Part shown: piece after piece, positions 27,950-35,582 of the stretch | Layout: the number at the start of each line of letters is the position of its first letter | How positions within the stretch are numbered: position 1 is the first letter of the stretch | Assembly (NCBI GenBank): GCA_040387555.1 | Contig: JAZKDO010000001.1 | Span: 310,001 to 374,000, forward strand | From: UBA4416 sp040387555 | Lineage (GTDB): Bacteria; Bacteroidota; Bacteroidia; B-17B0; Aurantibacillaceae | DNA: 64,000 bases | Reading direction: 5' to 3' | Position numbers and translations under genes: made by a program | The notes under the pieces: model-generated | What the model saw: the letters and a program-made list of their open reading frames with translations, nothing else | Database searches by the model: none | Told to the model about the DNA's origin: nothing

Positions 27950-28984
27950 ATGCCTCTTAACAGATTAAATCCTAAAATGATAGCGTTGGCAAGAGAGTCG
28001 AGAGGATTGTCTCAACTTGAATTGGCAGAAAAGCTGTCCCTCTCTCCTTCACATATGTCCCGTATTGAGCAAGACTTCACCGACCTTGGTGAAAGCCATT
28101 TAAAAGCCCTTTCAGGCGTTTTAAGTTATCCGGAGGAGTTCTTCTATCAAGAAGGCGAAAACCTTCCTCCTGCGCTCGCATTACGCAAGCGCAACATAGT
28201 TGCGCAGAAGGTGCTCTTGCCGATTGAAGCTCAGGTTAACATTTACCGTCTCAACATCGAAAAACTATTAAAGACCATAAATCAGCCTGATATTAATCTT
28301 CCGGTTCTTGATCCTGAAAAATTGGGAAGCCCGGCAGAAGCAGCTCGTAAACTTCGTAAGCTTTGGAAAATTGAGAAGGGGGCAATTAATAATCTCACGC
28401 AAGTATTAGAAGAGAATGGATTGCTTGTAATCAACTTTGACTTTAATACGGAGCGTGTTGATGGGATGAGCATTTTGGCAAATGGGAAGTTCCCAATTAT
28501 ATTTTCAAATAAAAGAAGTATGGGAGATCGCCAGCGATTTACGTTAGCTTATGAATTGGGGCATTTGGTCATGCATCTGCAAACCAGTCCTTCTTTTACA
28601 AGAGATATCAGTCATGAAGCAAACGAGTTTGCGGCTGAGTTCTTAATGCCGGAGAAGGATATCAAAGGAGACTTTAAAGATGGTGTTACATTAAATATCT
28701 TGGCAGATCTGAAACGTAAGTGGAAATTATCTATGCAAGCGCTTCTTTATAGAGCGAACGATATCGGAGTGATCACCGATAACCAAAAGAGATATTTGAT
28801 CAACCAGTTCAATTCTATGAATATCCGCAGAAGAGAACCTGCTGAGTTGGATGTGCCGAGAGAGAACCCGATGAAGGTTAGGGACATGATCACAAATTAC
28901 AAGAACAAGCAAAAATTAAATATCAAACAACTCTCTTTATTCTTTAATACAAATGAAGAAGAGTTTTTAAGTAAGTATTCGTAG
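27950..28984 (+). CDS. XRE/HTH plus ImmA/IrrE-like regulator with altered metal motif
   Basis: 344 residues: HTH_3 domain (about 5-60, SQLELAEKLSLSPSHMSRIE), then an ImmA/IrrE metallopeptidase domain. The metal motif reads RFTLAYELGHLVMH: the first His of HExxH is Tyr (TAT; a single base from CAT). The third ligand region (HEANEFAAEFLMP) is present. Such proteins normally cut and release a repressor; here loss of one zinc ligand may leave it inactive or changed. It is the first gene of the operon-like series before the virus-like module; a terminator follows the next small gene. Confidence 0.85.
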   Translation: MPLNRLNPKMIALARESRGLSQLELAEKLSLSPSHMSRIEQDFTDLGESHLKALSGVLSYPEEFFYQEGENLPPALALRKRNIVAQKVLLPIEAQVNIYRLNIEKLLKTINQPDINLPVLDPEKLGSPAEAARKLRKLWKIEKGAINNLTQVLEENGLLVINFDFNTERVDGMSILANGKFPIIFSNKRSMGDRQRFTLAYELGHLVMHLQTSPSFTRDISHEANEFAAEFLMPEKDIKGDFKDGVTLNILADLKRKWKLSMQALLYRANDIGVITDNQKRYLINQFNSMNIRRREPAELDVPRENPMKVRDMITNYKNKQKLNIKQLSLFFNTNEEEFLSKYS

Positions 28985-29010
28985 TAGTAACAATAATAGA
29001 TGGAGGAAAG

Positions 29011-29214
29011 ATGAGCATCACGACAGACAAATTCGAGTTGAAGGCGTACTCAAAGAAAGAGTTGGCAGAAAAGTATTCAATTTCAATCAGGACATTCAAT
29101 ACGTGGATGAAACCGTTTGAGGAAAAAGTAGGAGCAAAAAGAGGTCGCTATTATACAGTGAACCAAGTTAAAATTATTTTAGAAGCATTGGGCTTGCCCG
29201 GAATGATGCAGTAG
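29011..29214 (+). CDS. Small MerR/DUF4248-like HTH protein, copy 1
   Basis: 67 residues with KELAEKYSISIRTFNTWMKPFEEKVG followed by GRYYTVNQVKIILEALGLPG: a helix-turn-helix of the type used by small Bacteroidota mobile-element DNA-binding proteins. It has a paralogue at 30203-30412 with the same order (SKEL...TFTKWI...YWSVKQVEIIFAELGMP). It follows XRE-ImmA by 26 bp and ends before a terminator. Likely a transcription or replication control factor of the element. Confidence 0.75.
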   Translation: MSITTDKFELKAYSKKELAEKYSISIRTFNTWMKPFEEKVGAKRGRYYTVNQVKIILEALGLPGMMQ

Positions 29215-29249
29215 TTTTCAATAAATCTTCTTGAAATTTAAGTGTAATT

Positions 29250-29278
29250 GGTGACCAACAGGTCACCTTTTTATTTTA
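29250..29278 (+). terminator. Terminator after the XRE-ImmA/HTH transcript
   Basis: GGTGACC-aaca-GGTCACC followed by TTTTTATTTT. Perfect 7-bp stem with U-tract, 32 bp after the stop. Confidence 0.8.
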
Positions 29279-29283
29279 TAAAT

Positions 29284-29400
29284 CCTCCCCGATTAAATTC
29301 CGAATAATTCCCTAAAAATCCCCTAAAAAGTGCGAAAGAGTTTTAATTAACCCGTAATCCCCCCGGAGTAATTCCGCAATAATCCCCGATCAAATTCAAG
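29284..29400. other. Short direct repeats, possible iterons
   Basis: TCCCCGATTAAATTC (29286-29300) and TCCCCGATCAAATTC (29383-29397) match at 14 of 15 bases, and AATTCC/AATCCCC words recur at about 29306, 29317, 29356 and 29381. The cluster lies in a gene-free stretch of 428 bp (29215-29642) before the 182-residue gene and could bind an initiator or regulator. Confidence 0.4.
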
Positions 29401-29450
29401 ATAAAAATTCTTAAAGAGTTTTAAAATCTCTTCACAAAAATTCACGTTAC

Positions 29451-29482
29451 GTGCGTTTCGATGCACTTGCATGCTCATGCAA
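29451..29482. promoter_or_regulatory. Paired palindromes upstream of the virus-like module
   Basis: GTGC-N8-GCAC (29451-29466) is directly followed by TTGCATGCTCATGCAA (29467-29482), a perfect 7-bp inverted repeat. They lie about 70 bp upstream of the first module promoter and look like operators. Confidence 0.45.
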
Positions 29483-29554
29483 TCTCATTGACGAACCTCC
29501 ATCAGTTTATCTGCAATGTTTGAAACATAGCTACAGAATTTAGAACATAGGTGC

Positions 29555-29599
29555 GAAACCGGGAAAGTGCTGAATACCGCTACCGCACCTTTGTATCGT
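29555..29599 (+). promoter_or_regulatory. Module promoter P1
   Basis: Shares with 30464-30508 the pattern ACCGRGAAAG, about 18 bp, CACCTTTGTAYCGT, in a 45-bp frame of equal length. CACCTTTG is one base from TAnnTTTG at the T. It lies 44 bp before the gene at 29643. Confidence 0.55.
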
Positions 29600-29642
29600 C
29601 AAAAGCGACAAACCTAAAAACGTAACTATAAAAACTAAATAA

Positions 29643-30191
29643 ATGTCAGCAGTAAGAAAAATCAAAACCGCAGTACCACATCTTAGAGTTGTAAAAGGTG
29701 GTAAATCAAATCCAAAAAACAACTTCATTGATAACACTTGGATTTTTATTCATTCAGCCTTATGGAACAACAACGAATTCTCTTATAAGGAAGAGACTCA
29801 GTTCCAAAATCTGATCGCAGATCATTACAACACATTTAAAAATCCGGCAAAAGTTTTTGAAGAGATCATTGAGCGTGTTTGTTTAGCAAAACGCTATGTA
29901 AACAGAAAGCGTGGTCGCTACATTTCAAAACCGGTTGATTGGCTAAACAAGGATTACTATGCAGGTTTATCCGGAACAGAAGGATGGTATCAGGATGTGT
30001 GCTTGCAACGCTTAACTGTTCCTGAATACAATAGCGGAATCAACCTTCTTGCGAAAGCTATTACCAAGTATCTACAAGAGCCAACTATCAAGACTATTGT
30101 TACCTACCGTAAAAAACTAATTGCGGAAAAGCAGTTTGACCTATTGCAAATCTTCAACAACAGTATTATCAATTTTCAAATCAACAATTAA
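29643..30191 (+). CDS. Unknown 182-residue protein, first gene of the virus-like module
   Basis: Basic, mainly helical, with two tryptophans in WIFIHSALWNN and a KRYVNRKRGRYISKPVDWLN segment. No motif I recognise. Position just after a promoter and beside a small HTH gene suggests early control or replication. No Rep-like HUH or helicase motif is visible. It is not similar to the neighbouring structural proteins. Confidence 0.75.
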   Translation: MSAVRKIKTAVPHLRVVKGGKSNPKNNFIDNTWIFIHSALWNNNEFSYKEETQFQNLIADHYNTFKNPAKVFEEIIERVCLAKRYVNRKRGRYISKPVDWLNKDYYAGLSGTEGWYQDVCLQRLTVPEYNSGINLLAKAITKYLQEPTIKTIVTYRKKLIAEKQFDLLQIFNNSIINFQINN

Positions 30192-30202
30192 TTAAAAGCA
30201 AA

Positions 30203-30412
30203 ATGGAAAAGTCAGAAAAGAAATCAATTGAAATAAAGCCTTACATGTCAAAAGAGCTAATGAGTTTCTATCAAGTAAGCCATCCAACATTTACTAAGTG
30301 GATCAATGGCATTGCTGATAAGCTTGGAAAGCGCAACGGTGCATACTGGTCTGTGAAGCAGGTAGAGATCATTTTTGCAGAATTAGGAATGCCCAAAACG
30401 ATTATGTATTGA
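30203..30412 (+). CDS. Small MerR/DUF4248-like HTH protein, copy 2
   Basis: 69 residues, paralogue of the 29011-29214 protein (matching KEL, F.KW, the K..G.YW.V.QVEII..LG.P pattern). Eleven bp after the previous gene. Ends before a promoter that is a near copy of P1, so this copy probably marks the boundary between an early and a late transcript. Confidence 0.75.
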   Translation: MEKSEKKSIEIKPYMSKELMSFYQVSHPTFTKWINGIADKLGKRNGAYWSVKQVEIIFAELGMPKTIMY

Positions 30413-30463
30413 AAGAAAGACAAAAGAAATGAAAAGCTTTTAAAGCAATTTAAAAAGTATTTC

Positions 30464-30508
30464 TGAACCGAGAAAGCGTGCCAAGCAACTGATACACCTT
30501 TGTACCGT
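30464..30508 (+). promoter_or_regulatory. Module promoter P2
   Basis: ACCGAGAAAG and CACCTTTGTACCGT in the same spacing as P1. It stands before the long block of virion-like genes starting at 30543 and probably drives all of them, as gene gaps are tiny down to the terminator at 40634. Confidence 0.55.
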
Positions 30509-30542
30509 GATGGAAGTGAAACTAATAAAAAACGAAAAAACA

Positions 30543-30731
30543 ATGTCAGAAATTAAACACAATGGATCAGATGGAACAGGAAACATGCTTCTCACCGCAA
30601 GCATCCTGTTCGCAAACATAGACTACTCAAGCTTGATGGACTATGCAATTAAAGCACTTGTAGGTGGGGCAATTTGGATGGCTTTTAAAGTTGGCGGAGA
30701 ATACTTCAGCGACAAAATCAAAAAAAAGTAA
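30543..30731 (+). CDS. Small membrane protein
   Basis: 62 residues with one hydrophobic helix (YAIKALVGGAIWMAFKVGG) followed by a basic end (DKIKKK). The ATG at 30543 is chosen because the in-frame GTG/ATG at 30507-30512 would lie at the transcription start of P2. It is followed by the next gene with no gap. Candidate virion-membrane or channel protein. Confidence 0.65.
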   Translation: MSEIKHNGSDGTGNMLLTASILFANIDYSSLMDYAIKALVGGAIWMAFKVGGEYFSDKIKKK

Positions 30732-31247
30732 ATGGCAAGCATTAAAAAAATACTGTTAGGATTAGGCATAGGAGGAGGTGTTGTAGCAGGTGGAATGTAT
30801 CTGTGGAGATTAAATAAGACCTCGGTGAACCTGGAGATTGTTCCATCGGTTAAGCTGCACAAGTTGGATTTGCAAGGATTGGTGTTGAGAGTAGATGTGC
30901 AATTGAAAAATCCAACTCGCACGGGTTTAAAACTCAAGTTCCCTTTCATCAAATTAATGATAAAGGGAAACAGCATCGGAAGCTCGCAAGCGGTCAATCA
31001 GGACATAGCGATCCCTGCTTTCGGTGAGGCAAAGTTCGAAGCGATAATGATACGCATTCCCATGTTCAGCCTCCTCTCTACTGCCAAAGATTTGATGATG
31101 GCAGTTCAAAATGGTGAAGCATTTAAAATCGGTGTGACCACCATAACTACAATTGATTTGGGGTTGAAGAAGCTACCCTATGAGAAAACAGATGAAGTAC
31201 AATTAATCGGAGCGCAGAATGGAAGCAACAAAAAAACGGAAGATTAA
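30732..31247 (+). CDS. LEA14/WHy-like membrane-anchored protein
   Basis: 171 residues: an N-terminal membrane helix (about 5-25, IKKILLGLGIGGGVVAGGMYLW) then a beta domain with RVDVQLKNPTRTGLKLKFPF, the core of late-embryogenesis-abundant type-2 (WHy) folds, including the NPT turn. Such domains occur in bacterial envelope proteins. The C-terminus overlaps the next gene by 29 bp. Function unknown; a virion-membrane role fits its neighbours. Confidence 0.65.
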   Translation: MASIKKILLGLGIGGGVVAGGMYLWRLNKTSVNLEIVPSVKLHKLDLQGLVLRVDVQLKNPTRTGLKLKFPFIKLMIKGNSIGSSQAVNQDIAIPAFGEAKFEAIMIRIPMFSLLSTAKDLMMAVQNGEAFKIGVTTITTIDLGLKKLPYEKTDEVQLIGAQNGSNKKTED

Positions 31248-32895
31248 AAGTGGTGATGAGTTCGAGCATTTGTTTCCGAAACCTAAGTTTCTTGATCCGA
31301 CAATTAAAAAAGGCGCTACGGTATATGACACAGTCCGGTTCATTCCTCAAGTGGTTCGTGAAACTTTGTTTCAAACTGGAAAGTTAGCACCGCTCCTAAA
31401 AGGAAGTAATGTTCACGAAACCTGTAAAAACATTTGGGACTTTGTTTATACGCACATTGCCTACAAAAAAGATGAAGATGGAAAGGAACAAATCAGGAGT
31501 CCTGCAAGAGGTTGGCACGACAGGTTTCACGGGATAGATTGCGATTGTTACACGGTGTTTATCAGCAGCATACTGAGCAACTTAAAAATAAAGCACAAAC
31601 TGCGAATCACAAAATACAGTCAAGATCACTTTCAGCACATCTACCCAATAGTGCCAACAACTGGAGGAAATTACATCACGGTCGATTGTGTGGTAGACCG
31701 ATTCAATTATGAAGAACCATACACAGAAAAACAAGATACAACTATGGAATTAGAATATTTAAATGGCATACCCAGCACAAACAATGTAGATGTGCAAGAC
31801 CTAATGGGTTGGGAGGAACTCAATGGCGAGGATGACTTGGGAAAAATTAAGCTCTTCAAAAAAATGAGTCAGCCTCCCGGAGGTGACAGCGGTAAGAAAG
31901 GTGGCAAATTGAAAAACTTTATTCATAAAGCTCTTCATGCGACCAATCGAATAAATCCTGCTACCGCTTTAATTAGAACAGGTGTTTTAATAAGCATGAA
32001 ACTAAACCTTTTCAAAGTGGCTCAACGACTCAAGTATGCTTACCTGAGTGAAGATGAGGCAAAGAAAAAAGAAATGGACATGAGCAAGTTCGAAAAACTT
32101 AAAAAGGTAAAAGAAAAAATTGAGAAGATCTTCTACGATGCAGGAGGTAAACCTGAGAATTTAAAAAAGGCAATTCTGACCGGGAAAGGAAATTCAAAAG
32201 GAAAACATGATGTAAATGGTTTGGGATATCTGCCGGATCAAATGGAAGGAATGGATGAGAACACTCCCCCGCATATTTTACTGGGAGACATTTATGAGAG
32301 TGAAGGATTTGCAGGATTAGGCGAGCTTGGATCAGCAGTAGCATCAGCAGCATCCATCACCGCAGCAACAGGAATCATTGGAGCGATAGCCGGATTATTA
32401 AAAGGAATAGGAAATATGTTTCCGAAGAAAAGTAAGGAAGGAAAAGACTTTGAAAATCCTGAGTCGCAAGCCGGAGATGGAACATCACCTGAAGAAGTAT
32501 CACAGGGAGCTGTAAATGTAAAGATCACTAACAGCGATACCGGAGAATCGACCACGACCACAAGTAGTTCAGGGGACGGAGGCGGATCAGGAGGAAGTTC
32601 TAACGCAATGATGCGAACAACAAGTTCTTCGACCAGCGGTGAAAACTCAAGTGATGACGCTTCAACAGGAGATAAGCCACCAAGCTTTTGGGATAAGAAT
32701 AAAAAATGGATCAAGCCCACAGCAATTGGTCTCACAGGTTTAGGGTTGGTTTTCCTTGGAGTAAAAATGCTTCACAAACCAAAACCTACCATTGCTACAC
32801 CAACTGCACAATTAACAGGGATGAAGTCCCGGAAGAAAAAAAAGAAAGGAGGACATAAGGGCAAAAGGAAAAAACAAGCGGTAGCATACATGTAA
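31219..32895 (+). CDS. Transglutaminase-like cysteine protein with C-terminal membrane anchor
   Basis: 558 residues. The first 170 hold a transglutaminase-like core: Cys108 in GIDCDCYTVF, His140 in FQHIYPIV and Asp156 in TVDCVVD. A long helical middle follows, then Gly/Ala-rich hydrophobic stretch (about 375-405), a Ser/Thr/Gly-rich linker (about 435-480), a membrane helix near 500-517 (AIGLTGLGLVFLGVKML) and a very basic tail (KSRKKKKKGGHKGKRKK). It could be a protease or crosslinking enzyme in the particle. No viral protein of this build is known to me. Confidence 0.7.
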   Translation: MEATKKRKIKSGDEFEHLFPKPKFLDPTIKKGATVYDTVRFIPQVVRETLFQTGKLAPLLKGSNVHETCKNIWDFVYTHIAYKKDEDGKEQIRSPARGWHDRFHGIDCDCYTVFISSILSNLKIKHKLRITKYSQDHFQHIYPIVPTTGGNYITVDCVVDRFNYEEPYTEKQDTTMELEYLNGIPSTNNVDVQDLMGWEELNGEDDLGKIKLFKKMSQPPGGDSGKKGGKLKNFIHKALHATNRINPATALIRTGVLISMKLNLFKVAQRLKYAYLSEDEAKKKEMDMSKFEKLKKVKEKIEKIFYDAGGKPENLKKAILTGKGNSKGKHDVNGLGYLPDQMEGMDENTPPHILLGDIYESEGFAGLGELGSAVASAASITAATGIIGAIAGLLKGIGNMFPKKSKEGKDFENPESQAGDGTSPEEVSQGAVNVKITNSDTGESTTTTSSSGDGGGSGGSSNAMMRTTSSSTSGENSSDDASTGDKPPSFWDKNKKWIKPTAIGLTGLGLVFLGVKMLHKPKPTIATPTAQLTGMKSRKKKKKGGHKGKRKKQAVAYM

Positions 32896-32922
32896 GAAAC
32901 AAACGATTAAAGAAAAATTAAA

Positions 32923-33519
32923 ATGGCAAAAAATAAAAACAGTTACAAAAAAGCAGCACTCAAAAAAGCTCTTAGCGGAACAGAAGATGCAACGACTGGA
33001 GAGAAAATGAAAGATGCAGCAACCGAGTTGGGAAAAGACCTTGTGGTTGGCGTAATCGGAGGTGGCGTTGCAGGGGCTGTGTTGGGAAGATTGTCTTTCG
33101 TTGTTGGAGCGGCAGTTTCGGGTGTTGGTCACTTCGCTAAAAGCAGGATCGCTTCAGCACTCGGTTTAGGAATGATGGCTTCGGGTACTTACCAGAGTCT
33201 TTCCGGGATGAACGGAAAACCTGCATCAGGACTTGATGGAGTTAAAGAAAGACTGCTCGCCTTAAAAGACGACATGAAAAAAAGAATTTTCCTTGACAAA
33301 GTCTTAAAGGCAAAAAAGGAGGAGAAAACGGAAGAAACCGGAACGAATGGCCTCGGTCAGGTGCAATACTTCCTGTATCCAAACACAGAGGAATCAATGG
33401 GAGAATTAGATATGAGTGCATTAGATAAAATTCACCAGTCAATTCAGAACAGCGCAACCAACGGACTAAACGGTGAAGAAGAAATGGGCGAAGTAGAACC
33501 ATCAGAAAAAATCTACTAA
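32923..33519 (+). CDS. Glycine-rich two-helix membrane protein
   Basis: 198 residues. A basic head, two Gly/Ala/Val-rich hydrophobic helices (about 40-65 VVGVIGGGVAGAVLG, and 65-92) and a charged C-terminal half. It has no family I recognise. Sits between the transglutaminase-like gene and the capsid-candidate gene, 27 bp from the former. A possible virion-membrane or scaffold protein. Confidence 0.65.
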   Translation: MAKNKNSYKKAALKKALSGTEDATTGEKMKDAATELGKDLVVGVIGGGVAGAVLGRLSFVVGAAVSGVGHFAKSRIASALGLGMMASGTYQSLSGMNGKPASGLDGVKERLLALKDDMKKRIFLDKVLKAKKEEKTEETGTNGLGQVQYFLYPNTEESMGELDMSALDKIHQSIQNSATNGLNGEEEMGEVEPSEKIY

Positions 33520-33576
33520 ACAAAACATCCATCACACAAAAAATAAACAGAAGTTAAATTTTAAAAAGCAAAAATT

Positions 33577-34296
33577 ATGTTAGAACTATTAGACGGTACA
33601 GAACAATACAACAATGCCGGAGCATTACTTGGATTAGAAGGCGCAGAAGGAGAAGAACTGTTGGGGGCTCTTCGCAGAATGAACCCAATTGCTCGTCAGC
33701 GCACGATTAACAAGTTAGCAAGCCCAGGAGTAATGAGCAAAGGCTCACGTGCAGAAATGGAAAAACACTTTGGTGAGTTGCCTGCTCATATTAAAAGTGC
33801 ATTGGCAAAAGGCGACCTACGCTTGGCAGACACAATCGTGTATTCCATCAAGCCGGTGAATTCAAAAACCATCAAGTTATTTGAAACTCAGGACGTGAAA
33901 GAAGTTGGTTTGCGTAACATCAGCAATGCGAAGTTGCCAAAGAACCAAGCTCTATTGGTAAGCGGAATTGTCCTGTTGGCATCCATCCCAGCAGATGCGA
34001 CACACGATAAGATCATCGGATCAAAATTCGTTGCATTGGAGGATTTTCCAGCAATTGCAAATGGCGAGTTTAGTTTGAAAGCCAACAAAAAGATCATTAT
34101 CCCTGAAACAAGTGTTGCTGCTTTCAAAACAAGCAACATGCAAACCGTGCCATTGGGTTATTATAAACTGGCGAACCCTCGCCTGATCCATGATGACATC
34201 TTGGTAGAGTTTACAGTTGAGTTGGGAACAACGGAAGGTCTCGATCCAAAAACCCAACTGTATGTTGGATTACACGGAACGATCACCACTCCTTAA
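33577..34296 (+). CDS. Capsid-protein candidate with jelly-roll-like beta domain
   Basis: 239 residues: a helical head (1-75) then about 160 residues of short alternating strands (SKTIKLFET; NQALLVSGIVLLAS; GEFSLKANKKIIIPETS; NPRLIHDDILVEFTVELGT; TQLYVGLHGTITTP). Strand spacing suggests one jelly-roll. It is preceded by a good A-rich leader and followed by two smaller proteins with similar strand signatures. It is the best major-capsid candidate in the block, by position and composition; no homology was checked. A non-capsid carbohydrate-binding beta protein is the alternative. Confidence 0.5.
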   Translation: MLELLDGTEQYNNAGALLGLEGAEGEELLGALRRMNPIARQRTINKLASPGVMSKGSRAEMEKHFGELPAHIKSALAKGDLRLADTIVYSIKPVNSKTIKLFETQDVKEVGLRNISNAKLPKNQALLVSGIVLLASIPADATHDKIIGSKFVALEDFPAIANGEFSLKANKKIIIPETSVAAFKTSNMQTVPLGYYKLANPRLIHDDILVEFTVELGTTEGLDPKTQLYVGLHGTITTP

Positions 34297-34350
34297 TCAT
34301 TAACCAAATAAGTCGGGAGAGCAATCTCCCGGCTTTCAAAAAACAATACC

Positions 34351-34734
34351 ATGTTAAAAGCAACGAAGAAAAGATTTGATATAAAGATTACAGAGGCGAA
34401 CTCAACTGTGAGCGACACCTTTGAATTGGACAAGAACATTGTGAAAGTACATGGCGTGTTGGTTACATCGGATAAGGACGATTTGCTCTATTACAGAGGT
34501 ACTCAAAAAGTGGAAATAAATAAAGAAGAGTTCTTTCCTGATAATTATGAAAGCAAATTATTGATGTCAGGAATTAATGTATCACCAAAACAACGGTACT
34601 ATGATTTGGGTGGTGTTGCTCCCGGCAACGGAAGAGTACAGATCAATTATAAAGATCAGGACGATGGCAGAACGGTGTTTACACCTTATCGGGTGAGCTT
34701 ATACCTGGACTGCGAAATGGAGGACACGTTATGA
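34351..34734 (+). CDS. Small beta-rich structural protein (jelly-roll-like)
   Basis: 127 residues ending FTPYRVSLYLDCEMEDTL, echoing the DILVEFTVELG strand of the capsid candidate. DTFELDKNIVKVHGVLVTSD resembles the second strand pair of that protein. It overlaps the next gene by 4 bp. Possible minor or second capsid protein. Confidence 0.55.
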   Translation: MLKATKKRFDIKITEANSTVSDTFELDKNIVKVHGVLVTSDKDDLLYYRGTQKVEINKEEFFPDNYESKLLMSGINVSPKQRYYDLGGVAPGNGRVQINYKDQDDGRTVFTPYRVSLYLDCEMEDTL

Positions 34735-35246
34735 TGAAGGAGCAAGTGATCATTACCAAGATAAGTATCAAAAGACAAGGTGAGCGCAAGCACTTTCAAA
34801 TTAAGCTGGCTAACGACACCAAGTTCATTGTGGGAATAGAATACAATGTAAGATTGATTGGTTTGGCTGATGGGGATGTAATTATAGAACCTGTTGAAGA
34901 TGCGAAGTTGGAATCAGCAGCTATTGGTGTAGAAAGATCCAAAACCTTCTTCAAGAGAAGTCGATTGATTGGAGATCTGAAACTTCAAAGTTGTGAAGAA
35001 GCGAATTGGTTTTATTCCACAGATGTTTTAGAAAGTGATGCAAACCTCAGTTATGGTGATTTCTCTCAAGGTGGCTTCCCGGTTAATGATTATACACACG
35101 GCAACAAAAGAACAGAAGAGATCGTGAAGATAGATGCCGACTCAACAATCATTCAGGGGTGGTATTTGGATGCCTTCGGCAAATCGCTGAAGACAGACAT
35201 AAGGTACGAAGTAACAGTTTATGTATGGATTAATGTGGAGGAATAG
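34731..35246 (+). CDS. Beta-rich structural protein (jelly-roll-like), 171 residues
   Basis: Starts MMKEQVIITKISIKRQGE and ends IRYEVTVYVWINVEE, again with a terminal strand like its two upstream neighbours. The middle (TKFIVGIEYNVRLIGLADGDVII) is also strand-like. Coupled by an ATGATGA overlap to the previous gene. It is a candidate for a vertex or spike protein, by inference only. Confidence 0.55.
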   Translation: MMKEQVIITKISIKRQGERKHFQIKLANDTKFIVGIEYNVRLIGLADGDVIIEPVEDAKLESAAIGVERSKTFFKRSRLIGDLKLQSCEEANWFYSTDVLESDANLSYGDFSQGGFPVNDYTHGNKRTEEIVKIDADSTIIQGWYLDAFGKSLKTDIRYEVTVYVWINVEE

Positions 35247-35249
35247 AAA

Positions 35250-35582
35250 ATGACAATAAACCTTGCTTTAGAATACATTCCAAGAAGGATGAAAGAATTA
35301 GGATACAGTTCAGATTACTATATCCGGTTCAGGCACTTGGTGCTACAGCCCAATGAAGAACAGACCATTAATGCATTCAACCAGTTCTTTTATCTCATTG
35401 AAGAAGTCGGAAATGTGAGAGTGGAAAGTGAAACAGGAATTTTCGACTTGAGCGAAAGCACTACCAATGAAATGCAATACGAACACCAAAATAAAATACA
35501 GATCACGAATTATTTATCCGGTATAAACCACTTGCGATTCATTCAAGTAATACCAAAAAACAAAATTAAAAAAACAAAATAA
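35250..35582 (+). CDS. Unknown 110-residue module protein
   Basis: Mixed helix and strand, ending in a KKNKIKKTK basic tail. Its stop TAA overlaps the next ATG by one base. The phrase NQFFYLIEEVGNVRVESETGIFDLSE suggests a beta strand pair. No family recognised. Confidence 0.65.
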   Translation: MTINLALEYIPRRMKELGYSSDYYIRFRHLVLQPNEEQTINAFNQFFYLIEEVGNVRVESETGIFDLSESTTNEMQYEHQNKIQITNYLSGINHLRFIQVIPKNKIKKTK

